DNA of 49,857 nt from a virus: IMG/VR virus record IMGVR_UViG_3300042691_016421, positions 1-49,857 of that record; one strand, 5' to 3'. Positions 1 through 7,346 of the stretch are shown here, in pieces; the stretch's first letter is position 1, and each line of letters opens with the position of its first letter. The position numbers were made by a program, and so were the translations under genes. Under the pieces are notes generated by a model. It was given only the letters and a program-made list of their open reading frames with translations. It searched no databases and was not told the DNA's origin.

Positions 1-706
1 ATAAACCTGCACTTAGTAGTGCAATGTTTACTGCTCTAGTAATTGCTTTGTTTTTGTATAAAATTCTAAGTAAATTAGATGGACTACCAAACTTGTCTAT
101 TGTTGTTAAGTCAATTACTTTGCCGGTTGCTATTAGGTCTTGTCCCCAGTAGAATGTACTTAGATTTACTCCTGTTATGTCAGCAGTAATCAAATCGTTC
201 ATATTACTGTATATGCCATTCAGATAAGTGGGTGCATTGTTGATTGCTTTAATCACAGAGTTTAACTGTTGCATCTTACTAAATGAGGTGGCAAACGTAT
301 TTAGGAAATCACTATAACTTCCATTATTAATATAAAATTCTTTGTACGCTTGATATGCAGGTAGTCTTAGCCATCCATATCGTGTAATAGCTCCAATATA
401 AGTATTTGTATAAGTTGTCGGCGGTGCAAGACCTAATGCAGGTATTGTTGCACTACCTATACTAATTAAACTATTGTATGTTGATTGAGATATTTGCGTT
501 GTTGGATTAGGACCTATTAATGCGTAGGCTGCGTTGATAGCTTGACTTAAGTTGTTTAAAGAAGTGGTGCTTACTATTGTTCCAGGAGTATAGTTATTAG
601 TTGCAGTACTAGAACCCATATACGTAACGGCATCTGGGTTTATTCTAAAACCTATGTCATTAACGAATGCGCCTAATGTGTTTAGTGTAAGCGGTGTATA
701 ACTCAT
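1..706 (-). CDS. Probable phage structural protein, 3' end cut off by the window edge
   Basis: I translated this frame by hand. From the ATG at 704-706 it stays open for 235 codons to base 1, so the gene continues outside the window. The protein starts MSYTPLTLNTLGAFVNDIGF and is rich in Ser, Thr, Asn, Leu and Tyr, with segments such as LSQAINAAYALIG, ITRYGWLRLPAYQAYKEF and TIDKFGSPSNLLRILYKNKA. No signal peptide, membrane segment or enzyme motif is visible. Its ATG overlaps the TGA of the PAAR gene (ATGA), so the two are probably translated together. Position after a spike-tip gene and a composition like that of virion proteins suggest a baseplate or tail component. That role is inferred from context, and I do not recognise a named family. 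The reading frame itself is certain. Confidence 0.8.
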   Translation of the reverse strand, partial: MSYTPLTLNTLGAFVNDIGFRINPDAVTYMGSSTATNNYTPGTIVSTTSLNNLSQAINAAYALIGPNPTTQISQSTYNSLISIGSATIPALGLAPPTTYTNTYIGAITRYGWLRLPAYQAYKEFYINNGSYSDFLNTFATSFSKMQQLNSVIKAINNAPTYLNGIYSNMNDLITADITGVNLSTFYWGQDLIATGKVIDLTTIDKFGSPSNLLRILYKNKAITRAVNIALLSAGL

Positions 707-984
707 GGAACATGTACATCAGGACTACCCTCAACGATACTATGACCGCAACTGTTTCCTGAACCTATTCTTAGTACTGGTACGCCCTCTGCAAATACAG
801 TTGGACTACCTGCAGTTGTTGACGCCGCCCTATGCGGGGGATGTGGATTACCCCACGGCGCATGTGATGATATCTGACTAACGTGCAACCCTACAGGTAT
901 TCCATTAGCAATAACCGTACTGGCACCGCGCATAATTGCGCCCCCTGTTTGATTTTTATCACCCTTGCGACTTAACTTTGCCAT
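703..984 (-). CDS. PAAR-motif protein, probable tip of the tail spike
   Basis: This 93-aa protein matches the small PAAR family (T4 gp5.4 type). PAAR proteins fold into a sharp cone that caps the trimeric central spike of contractile tails and helps pierce the outer membrane. Visible features are a Gly/Pro/Ala-rich sequence without helices, the phrase TVIANGIPVGLH, the PHPPH cluster (about residues 47-51), and the end SCGHSIVEGSPDVHVP. Candidate zinc ligands are H34, one of the His at 41-51, C79 and H81, consistent with the family's His/Cys metal site; the exact set cannot be fixed by eye. Length is normal for stand-alone PAAR proteins. The stop overlaps the next gene's ATG, and the start lies one base after the TAA of the Sm-like gene. 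Its presence indicates a contractile-tailed phage. Confidence 0.88.
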   Translation of the reverse strand: MAKLSRKGDKNQTGGAIMRGASTVIANGIPVGLHVSQISSHAPWGNPHPPHRAASTTAGSPTVFAEGVPVLRIGSGNSCGHSIVEGSPDVHVP

Positions 985-985
985 G

Positions 986-1279
986 TTATCCTAATATTAA
1001 TTTCTTTTCTGGTAATTGAATACCAGTGGTTGCTTCAATATATTTCATTTTTACACTATCTTCGGTTGTAGTATAAAAGGCAACACTATTAGTATTTAGC
1101 GTAACTTTAGCTCCAGGTTCTCCGGTAAACATGCTAGGAACTAGTCCTATACCCTTTTGACTAGGTGCAACGCTTACAGGTTCTTCAATAATTAGATTAT
1201 CACGTGTAATCTCAACTATTTTTGCAATCAATTCTTCTCCGCTGTTCAATTTGAACGTATATACTTGTCCGACTTCCAT
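986..1279 (-). CDS. Small Sm/Hfq-like protein
   Basis: This 97-aa protein opens with VGQVYTFKLNSGEELIAKIV and continues with alternating beta-type segments (NLIIEEPVSVAP, AKVTLNTNSVAFYT). It ends with KMKYIEATTGIQLPEKKLIL. A short strand, a Gly turn (NSGEELIAKI) and a second strand is the layout of the Sm1 half of Sm-fold proteins. I recall close relatives as uncharacterised proteins in T4-like phages of marine bacteria. RNA binding is possible by analogy with Hfq, but no binding residue can be verified here. The start ATG shares one base with the glutaredoxin TAA (TAATG), and the PAAR gene follows after one base. The Sm-fold call is moderate; the coding call is strong. Confidence 0.8.
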   Translation of the reverse strand: MEVGQVYTFKLNSGEELIAKIVEITRDNLIIEEPVSVAPSQKGIGLVPSMFTGEPGAKVTLNTNSVAFYTTTEDSVKMKYIEATTGIQLPEKKLILG

Positions 1280-1509
1280 TATGTGCTTTCTGTTAATTTT
1301 GTTTTGAGTTCTGTAAACCCTCCGATTAATTCTCCGTCTAGGAAAATCTGCGGTACTGTTCGGGCATTTGGAACTGCATCTAGTAGTTCTTCTTTAGTAT
1401 ATCCGTCTCCGATTTTACGTTCTTCAAACTGTATACCTTTACTTTTTAATAATGCCTTAGCTTGGTCGCAATAAGGGCAGTGGTACTTACTCCATACGAT
1501 TGCTTTCAT
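1279..1509 (-). CDS. Glutaredoxin
   Basis: This 76-aa protein has the full class I glutaredoxin pattern: first strand MKAIVWSKYH, active-site CPYC at residues 11-14, the cis-proline motif TVPQIF at 51-56, and the glutathione-binding GGF at 63-65. The length is typical of compact phage glutaredoxins (T4 NrdC type). It reduces the C-terminal cysteines of the class Ia ribonucleotide reductase large subunit after each turnover, using glutathione as electron source. The nrdA and nrdB genes lie just upstream, which supports this pairing. The start follows the RyR-like gene's TAA by one base, with an AGGA-type ribosome binding site inside the end of that gene. The stop overlaps the Sm-like gene start. 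Confidence 0.95.
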   Translation of the reverse strand: MKAIVWSKYHCPYCDQAKALLKSKGIQFEERKIGDGYTKEELLDAVPNARTVPQIFLDGELIGGFTELKTKLTEST

Positions 1510-1510
1510 A

Positions 1511-1945
1511 TTATTGTCCTAATAGTCTTTTCATTGTTCTTACATGTACTCTATCTTTTTCTTTTTCATCTTCGGGTAATTGATTATACGGTACATGTTG
1601 TGCGGCATTATAATCTGCCTTTGGATTACGTCTCATCCATTGAATATGAATAAACTCAGCAGCCTTTTCCTCATCATTAGGAAATTGTTTTACTGCTTGA
1701 AGTGCCGCTTGCCCTGCGGCTAAGTTTTCTTTCTGCCAATCAGGATGAATTTTATTAAAAGACTGATTGATATCACCTTCACTTCCATCGCTGTTCTTTT
1801 TGATTCTAGGCTTTGTGCCTGTAGGATCATAATTTTTTCGCCATTCTTCGTGCGCTAAACTAGCAAATTGTGTAACAGGATCTTCATTGATTTGCATAGC
1901 TTCATTAATCATGTTCAATTGTTTTCTAATATCTTTTTCTATCAT
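1511..1945 (-). CDS. RyR-domain-like protein of unknown function
   Basis: This 144-aa protein is soluble and charged. Its first half carries ASLAHEEWRKNY (about 28-39) and FNKIHPDWQKENLAAGQAAL (about 63-82). The second half carries FIHIQWMRRNPKA followed by VPYNQLPEDEKEKDR (about 118-132). This order (H..W, then ..W....A, then H..W, then Y..LP..E..KD) is that of the small RyR domain found in ryanodine receptors and in some bacterial and phage proteins. I call the resemblance from motif memory, not from a search. Its substrate is unknown; RyR-type domains have been proposed as ligand sensors. The ATG overlaps the nrdB stop (ATGA), placing it in the RNR transcript. A role in reductase regulation or in dealing with a host signal molecule are both guesses. 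Confidence 0.7.
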   Translation of the reverse strand: MIEKDIRKQLNMINEAMQINEDPVTQFASLAHEEWRKNYDPTGTKPRIKKNSDGSEGDINQSFNKIHPDWQKENLAAGQAALQAVKQFPNDEEKAAEFIHIQWMRRNPKADYNAAQHVPYNQLPEDEKEKDRVHVRTMKRLLGQ

Positions 1946-3054
1946 AATACTGGCAACTCCTCATAATCTACTTCATCACTCATAACACCAATAACATAGT
2001 TAGTTGATTCTGTTTCTTGTAACGCACTTTGTTTCTTGTTAATGTTCACGTGTTTGTTGAACCATGGAATAGGACTGTGCTTTGGATGATTCTCATTATA
2101 TTTAATACCAATATCTTTCAGTCTAGTAAATGCTGTATAGTCTACAAAGTCTTTAAGAATATCTGCGTTCAATCCAATCACAACACCTTTACTGAATAGA
2201 TAGTCTGCCCATTCTTTTTCTTCACGGATAACATCCATGTACAATTCGTATACTTCACGTTCACATTCTTGTTTTGCTACAATGAATCTTGGGTCATCTT
2301 TAACTACGTTATTGATTAACCAAGCTGTCCATTCTGTATGCAACAATTCGTCTTGCAATATCAAGGAGATAATGTTTCCGTTACCAATGTAAATCTTGTT
2401 CTCTACCATAGCAAGACTAGTTGCAAAACTAACCATAAAGCGTAATGCTTCTAATGCGTAACTAGCATTCAATGCTAACCAAATTGCTTTGATATGTTCT
2501 TCTTCACGAACCATACCTGTCATTTCACTGCTTAATTCTTTATGGCAATTTATTCTATGTAGTTCATCATAATATTTACCTACACTGCTAGACATTTCTA
2601 CGATTTCTTTGGTATCGTGAATTTTATTAAATTCTTCCTTAGGCACACCATATACGTTCCTAATAATATGACTGTAAGATTTTGAGTGAATATTAGTCTC
2701 AAAGAAACTCCAATTACTAACTAATGCTTCCAGTTCAGGAATACTAATGACTGGACTGAATACTTGACTTGGTGCACGACCCTGAATACTATCAAGTGCA
2801 GTTTGTCTCAATAGGTTGCTAGTAAAGATATGCTTGATTGCATCACTACTATCCTTGTGGTCTATCTTATCTTTTGTTAATGATATTTCTTCTGGCACCC
2901 AAAAGAAACCACGTGCTGTTTCTTCATACTTGGCTAGTCTCGGATACTTAACTTCTTCAAAACGTTGCACTGTCACAGGACCTTCTGGGTCTAGAAACAT
3001 TGTACGCTTTAGATAATTAGTCTGTTTACTTAAATTATATTGTTCTTTACTCAT
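1942..3054 (-). CDS. nrdB: Class Ia ribonucleotide reductase, small (beta) subunit
   Basis: This 370-aa protein is the radical-generating subunit of aerobic ribonucleotide reductase, which works with NrdA to make dNDPs for phage DNA synthesis. Matches to the di-iron site are D88 (ALDSIQGR), E119 and H123 (FFETNIHSKSY), E202 (LEALRF), and E236 and H239 (QDELLHT). The radical tyrosine is Y127, four residues after H123 as in E. coli. The first metal motif reads E-T-N-I-H, one residue longer than the usual ExxH of E. coli NrdB, which is reported separately. Length is normal for the family. The ATG overlaps the TAA of the preceding 67-aa gene, behind a GGTGAT ribosome-binding sequence, and the stop overlaps the RyR-like gene. 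NrdA and glutaredoxin are in the same cluster. Confidence 0.96.
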   Translation of the reverse strand: MSKEQYNLSKQTNYLKRTMFLDPEGPVTVQRFEEVKYPRLAKYEETARGFFWVPEEISLTKDKIDHKDSSDAIKHIFTSNLLRQTALDSIQGRAPSQVFSPVISIPELEALVSNWSFFETNIHSKSYSHIIRNVYGVPKEEFNKIHDTKEIVEMSSSVGKYYDELHRINCHKELSSEMTGMVREEEHIKAIWLALNASYALEALRFMVSFATSLAMVENKIYIGNGNIISLILQDELLHTEWTAWLINNVVKDDPRFIVAKQECEREVYELYMDVIREEKEWADYLFSKGVVIGLNADILKDFVDYTAFTRLKDIGIKYNENHPKHSPIPWFNKHVNINKKQSALQETESTNYVIGVMSDEVDYEELPVL

Positions 3055-3257
3055 TAATCACCATAATATTCTATATTCAATCCGCCCTCATCATCAACAT
3101 GCACACCGCATACATCAGAATCATTAAGAGCATTTAGTATCATTTCTCTATCTTCATCATCTATTTTAACAGGTTTATCTACTTTATAATAATACAAGAG
3201 ATAATTAATTTTATCCTGTAATGTCATATCATCTGTAAATTTTTCTATAAGAGGCAT
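3054..3257 (-). CDS. 67-aa acidic protein between nrdA and nrdB
   Basis: The protein starts MPLIEKFTDDMTLQDKINYL and ends CGVHVDDEGGLNIEYYGD. I chose the ATG at 3255-3257 rather than an in-frame ATG 21 bases further upstream. The chosen ATG overlaps the nrdA TAA as TAATG, the junction type seen throughout this operon, whereas the upstream one lies inside nrdA. It is strongly acidic and has a helical N-terminal half (LQDKINYLLYYYKV) and a short beta-like end. I do not recognise the family. Its place exactly between the two RNR subunit genes, overlapping both, suggests co-expression with them and possibly a link to RNR, but nothing in the sequence shows a mechanism. Confidence 0.65.
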   Translation of the reverse strand: MPLIEKFTDDMTLQDKINYLLYYYKVDKPVKIDDEDREMILNALNDSDVCGVHVDDEGGLNIEYYGD

Positions 3258-5587
3258 TATAACACACAACTTTCGCAATATTCATCTTCATCGGGCTCCT
3301 TGATAGGTTGAAAGTAAACTACATTGTTTGCTTCTTCCTGTAGACTTGCTTTACTACCCACTTTATTAATCAAACTATAATAGATAGTTTTAATTCCCCA
3401 TTTGTATGCAAGCATTAGATTCTTAGCAATCACTGTTCCGGGTACTTTACCTTCAGCAAAGTATGCAGGATTGTAAAAAGTGTTAGTACTTAGACTTTGG
3501 TCAATGTATACTGCCAACACTGCTGATGTTTTCAAATACTCTACACAATCTTTTTGATCCCACATCAATTGATAGCGATTCTTTAAACGTCTGTACTCTG
3601 GCACGACTTGTACAAACGAACCAGCCTTTGATTCCTTTACAGAAATCAATTCCATCGGCATTTCAATTCCGTTGGTGGAGTTTAACACAACTGAACTGGA
3701 TTCGACCGGTGCCACGGCCATTAAAGTTGCATTACGAATGCCATACTTCAATAATTTTTCACGTAGACTTTCCCAATCCATACTAGGACTAAAGTCTGTC
3801 AATTCATTAACACCTTTGCTTCTACGTTCCCAGGGGAATATACCCTGACCATAGAATGTGTGTTGACTACGTTGACATGCACCTCGTTCTTGTGCTAGTT
3901 CTACGCTTGTTTCAGTTAGATAGTATGCTTGATGTTCCATCCAACGTTTTACTTCTGCTAATGCTTCTGGCGTGCCGTATTTGTAACTACGCTTTGCATG
4001 CCAGTATGCTAAATTTGTAACCCCTACACCAAGAGGTTCGAAATCTAAGTTAGCTAACTTACTCTGAACACTGAGGAAGTCTTGGTAGCTAAGGAGATTA
4101 CTTAAACTTCTGACTAATACTCTACATGCCTTACGCATTTCTTGGGGAGTTTTAAACGCACCCCAGTTCACACTGCCTAATGTACATAATGCAATGCGAC
4201 CTGCCTCGTCTTCAATACGTTGAAAAGGTTTTGTAGGTAATAGTATTTCTTGGCATAAGTTACTCTGATAAATCGGATCAAGTTTAGTATCAAACGGACC
4301 CTGATTAATTACGTTATCAATGAATACTAGATAGATACGACCGGTGTCAGTACGTTCTTTTAGTATTCCATTTTTAAATATTTCTACTGCGGGCAACACT
4401 TTCTTTTTGATGCCGCGCTTATTTTCATACATTGTATAAAGTTTTTCAAATTCTTCACTGTCACGATAATATGCTTCATATAAGTCTGGTACATCATGTG
4501 GATCAAACAATGTAATGTTTTCATTCTTAGCAAAACGATTAAAGAACATTTTGTTGACTACAACACTGTAATCCATTTGACGCACACGTGTTTCTTCTGT
4601 ACCTTGATTGTTCTTTAATACAATCAAATCTTCAAACTGATAGTGCCATACTGGGAATGTAACTGTGCAACTAGCATTACGCACACCACCTTGACTGCAA
4701 CTACGCAAGTCACCAAACCATTTCTTTAAGAAAGGAATCATACCAGTATGCTTAATCTCACCATTACGAATGGGTGCACCTAGTGGGCGAATGCGACCAA
4801 TCTCTAATCCTATGCCAGCACGTTTACTAGCATACTTTGCCATCATTTCTCCGGCAGCGAATATACTGTCAAGTGTATCATCGCTAGAAATAAGTACACA
4901 GCTAGAAAACTGCTTAGTAGTAGTGCCAAGACCAGCGAGAACGGGGGTAGCAAGAGTAAAGTGGCCATCACTTGCACATTCGTAATATTCTTTGACATAC
5001 TTTAATCTCTTTTCTTTTGGTTCATTGTGGAAAGCAGTGGCGGCTGCTATCGCATACCTTACTTGAGGACTTTCATATAATTGACCAGTAGCACGGTTCT
5101 GCACCAAGTACTTTTCTGCTAATTGTGCGATAGCCGCATAAGTGTAATTTTCGTCCTTGCTGTGGTCAATAAACAAATCAATGATATCCCATTCATCCTT
5201 TGTATACCAATCTAATAATTCACTAGTGTACATACTAGCGTCAACGTTAGTTTTGACAATATCATAAAGTGGGGGAGGAGTGTATGTGCCGTATACGCTT
5301 TTACGTAGCATTGACACTTTCTGACGTCCTGCTACATATTGATAATTAACATTGTTAATGTCAGGGTTCTCTGTTTCATCAATCAAATTTACCATTGCTT
5401 TAAGCAATAGTTCGTCAATTGTTTCAGTGCTTATTCCATCATGTAATTCGATTTGTGCTTTAATCTCAATCATACTTGGACTAACGTTATCTATGCCCTT
5501 GCAATCATGTGCTACTTGTCTCTGTATTTTTGCTATATCTAGTGGTACGCTTTCACCACTTCGTTTAACTACATTAATATTGTTCAT
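3257..5587 (-). CDS. nrdA: Class Ia ribonucleotide reductase, large (alpha) catalytic subunit
   Basis: This 776-aa protein reduces ribonucleoside diphosphates to deoxy forms. Residues 1-95 form an ATP-cone-like regulatory domain (VVKRSGESVPLDIAKIQRQV at the start). Catalytic matches to E. coli NrdA are C230 (FSSCVLIS), N443/C445/E447 (SNLCQEI) and C468 (ALCTLGSVNWG). The radical-path tyrosine pair is in KTIYYSL. The C-terminal YCESCVL gives the C771/C774 pair that shuttles electrons from glutaredoxin, encoded nearby. Length is close to the E. coli enzyme, and no intein or intron interrupts it. The start is behind an AAGGTG ribosome binding site and overlaps the preceding gene's stop by ATGA. 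All key residues seen are intact, so it should be active with the downstream NrdB. Confidence 0.97.
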   Translation of the reverse strand: MNNINVVKRSGESVPLDIAKIQRQVAHDCKGIDNVSPSMIEIKAQIELHDGISTETIDELLLKAMVNLIDETENPDINNVNYQYVAGRQKVSMLRKSVYGTYTPPPLYDIVKTNVDASMYTSELLDWYTKDEWDIIDLFIDHSKDENYTYAAIAQLAEKYLVQNRATGQLYESPQVRYAIAAATAFHNEPKEKRLKYVKEYYECASDGHFTLATPVLAGLGTTTKQFSSCVLISSDDTLDSIFAAGEMMAKYASKRAGIGLEIGRIRPLGAPIRNGEIKHTGMIPFLKKWFGDLRSCSQGGVRNASCTVTFPVWHYQFEDLIVLKNNQGTEETRVRQMDYSVVVNKMFFNRFAKNENITLFDPHDVPDLYEAYYRDSEEFEKLYTMYENKRGIKKKVLPAVEIFKNGILKERTDTGRIYLVFIDNVINQGPFDTKLDPIYQSNLCQEILLPTKPFQRIEDEAGRIALCTLGSVNWGAFKTPQEMRKACRVLVRSLSNLLSYQDFLSVQSKLANLDFEPLGVGVTNLAYWHAKRSYKYGTPEALAEVKRWMEHQAYYLTETSVELAQERGACQRSQHTFYGQGIFPWERRSKGVNELTDFSPSMDWESLREKLLKYGIRNATLMAVAPVESSSVVLNSTNGIEMPMELISVKESKAGSFVQVVPEYRRLKNRYQLMWDQKDCVEYLKTSAVLAVYIDQSLSTNTFYNPAYFAEGKVPGTVIAKNLMLAYKWGIKTIYYSLINKVGSKASLQEEANNVVYFQPIKEPDEDEYCESCVL

Positions 5588-6033
5588 TGTACACCTTGAA
5601 TTTTTTGTTTTATTTTTGATACGTCTACGTGACGTTTGATGGTAAAATCGCTTAGTGTATTACTTAGTACCGTATTCGGCCAGTAATTAAGTACATATTT
5701 TGCACGGTCAACTAGGACTAATACCACATCATTGCCCGTTTTATCTGTTGCTTCAACCAATTCTATATCATCTATATCTGTTAGAAGTAAAGTATAACAT
5801 ATTCCTAATGCTTTTGCAATAGAACAATAGGTATTTTCTACCAAAAGTTCCCAAGGATCAGGCCATATATGACTATCTAAAATATGCAAATGGTGATTAA
5901 CTAATGGGGCCTGTTGCCAAAAACTGTCTATTAAAATACACTTATCTAGTGTGTTTAATTTTTCGGCTTTCGTTCTTAAATCATGCCAACTTTGCAGTCT
6001 GGATTCATAATTATGTTGAAATATATTAAACAC
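5584..6033 (-). CDS. 149-aa protein of unknown function, GTG start
   Basis: I do not recognise a characterised family. The start codon is GTG (6031-6033), directly after the TAA of the GT25 gene, and there is no ATG nearby in frame. The protein has an N-terminal charged segment (SWHDLRTKAEKLNTLDK) and an aromatic, His-rich stretch (DSFWQQAPLVNHHLH). These are followed by WPDPWELLVENTYCSIAKAL, then beta-type strands with acidic turns (LLLTDIDDIELVEA, VVLVLVDRAKYVLNYWP). It appears soluble and alpha/beta. The single Cys in a helix after WPDPWELL, followed by strands, could suggest a hydrolase-like fold, but no catalytic set is convincing. The stop overlaps the nrdA start (ATGA), so it is cotranscribed with nrdA. 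Confidence 0.75.
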   Translation of the reverse strand: MFNIFQHNYESRLQSWHDLRTKAEKLNTLDKCILIDSFWQQAPLVNHHLHILDSHIWPDPWELLVENTYCSIAKALGICYTLLLTDIDDIELVEATDKTGNDVVLVLVDRAKYVLNYWPNTVLSNTLSDFTIKRHVDVSKIKQKIQGVQ

Positions 6034-6744
6034 TTACCACTCTAATTTGTCGTTTCTTTTTGTTGTTCTACCTTCAAATGGTCTGGCGGCAATCGTAGTA
6101 TCTGCTTTATCACTCATAATGTCGTATGCATATACACCCTGATGTGTGATAGTGAATAAATCTGCTCTCATCATAATATCTAAAGGGGCACAAATACCAA
6201 ACTTTAAAACATGACTCAATAGATTTTTTGCCATAGACGGATCAATAGCGTATGCATGGGCACGACAAATAAATAGGTAGTTATGTCCTTCACTAGCGTG
6301 TGGGGGTATGGGATATATTTTCCAACCTTGGTGCGTCCACTCGCTACCACCTAGATATACAATTGTGTTATAGCTTTGCATCTCCTCAAACTTTTTAATC
6401 ATAACTGCGTCATGTTCTAGTATGACTATAGGTTTATCAATATTGGCGCAGTGTTCCCATAAACTAATGTGACTTAATGCACATGCCACTTCACCACGTG
6501 TTAAATAGTGGTCAGTGATTTTCATCATGTTCATTAGTTTATCATTTTTTAAATGCTCTGGAGCTGTAATCACACCGGGGGTTCCGATACCATTATATGC
6601 TTCCCAAACAGTATACGGCATGCCAATTTGACTGCAACTTTCTTGGCATCTGGCGCTGTACATTTCACTGTTCTTGTTACCTTTAACAGTAATTATGTAA
6701 GCATTCTCTACTTGTGTAGTATTGGTTCTAAATAAATTTAACAT
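6034..6744 (-). CDS. Glycosyltransferase, family 25-like
   Basis: This 236-aa protein matches the GT25 / LPS beta-galactosyltransferase family. That family transfers sugars to lipopolysaccharide or, in some members, to proteins. The diagnostic stretch GEVACALSHISLWEHC (84-99) corresponds to the family's G-E-x-G-C-x-x-SH-x-x-x-W motif. IVILEHDAV (106-114) corresponds to the usual LEDD metal/nucleotide-sugar motif, here with His replacing the first Asp. YNTIVYLGG follows as a core strand, and CRAHAYAID fits the family's C-terminal half. No membrane segment is visible. It overlaps the preceding methyltransferase gene by 7 bases. Together with the next two upstream genes it forms a sugar-modification cassette beside the giant fibre-like genes. 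The acceptor is unknown. Confidence 0.85.
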   Translation of the reverse strand: MLNLFRTNTTQVENAYIITVKGNKNSEMYSARCQESCSQIGMPYTVWEAYNGIGTPGVITAPEHLKNDKLMNMMKITDHYLTRGEVACALSHISLWEHCANIDKPIVILEHDAVMIKKFEEMQSYNTIVYLGGSEWTHQGWKIYPIPPHASEGHNYLFICRAHAYAIDPSMAKNLLSHVLKFGICAPLDIMMRADLFTITHQGVYAYDIMSDKADTTIAARPFEGRTTKRNDKLEW

Positions 6745-7346
6745 ATTTTTTCAAAAGCTGTTTGCCATGGATCAGGAACTTTAATTGGTTTGACGTTATG
6801 CCAATTGCATTGTATAAAACTTTCAATAGCCATTCTTGGAGCCATTTGTGCAGATTCAGTGCCGTTCTTATCTTTAAATTTCCAAACAGTAGCATCATCA
6901 CACAACATAACTCCACCAGGAACTAGTAGTTTAAACGCTAGTACTAAATCTGTCAATACTCCGGCTGCCCTATGGTCACCGTCAATGTAAATTAATTGGG
7001 CCCTAACGCCACGATTGATTAAATCAATTAATCCATCTTCACTATGCTTGCGAATATATTCTACATTCTTATGTTTGCATTCGTTCAAATTATATGTGAA
7101 GTTGTTATGTATAACTAGAGGATCTTCACTCATATCATTACTGCCCACATGAGGATCGACAGCATAGATTTTAAGATTAGGATTGTGTGGCGTTAGGTTA
7201 TCTGCTACCCAAAAAGTTGTATTACCTTCAAAGACACCTACTTCAATATAAGTTTCAGGTAATCCATATATGTTTATGAGATGGGCGATGTTCTGCATAG
7301 AGCCCGCCCCACCACAACTAAAATCCATTGTGATTCTATATGACAT
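6738..7346 (-). CDS. SAM-dependent methyltransferase, class I (Methyltransf_24-like)
   Basis: This 202-aa Rossmann-type methyltransferase has motif I at YIEVGVFEGNTTFW (33-46) and the acidic ribose-binding strand IYAVDPH (60-66). IYIDGDHRAAGV (119-130) is the typical Methyltransf_24 metal/substrate strand, and PGGVMLCDD (143-151) is the next core strand. Many relatives act on sugars or on small hydroxylated substrates and sit in glycan loci. That fits its place between a glycosyltransferase/methyltransferase fusion and a GT25 gene. The ATG overlaps the fusion gene's TAA (TAATG), and its 3' end overlaps the GT25 gene by 7 bases. The fold call is strong; the substrate cannot be told. Confidence 0.87.
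   Translation of the reverse strand: MSYRITMDFSCGGAGSMQNIAHLINIYGLPETYIEVGVFEGNTTFWVADNLTPHNPNLKIYAVDPHVGSNDMSEDPLVIHNNFTYNLNECKHKNVEYIRKHSEDGLIDLINRGVRAQLIYIDGDHRAAGVLTDLVLAFKLLVPGGVMLCDDATVWKFKDKNGTESAQMAPRMAIESFIQCNWHNVKPIKVPDPWQTAFEKIC

Noticed and set aside
6728-6916. 62-aa minus-strand open frame inside the methyltransferase gene
   Set aside because: It lies wholly within a well-supported methyltransferase frame and the GT25 junction and shows no family features.
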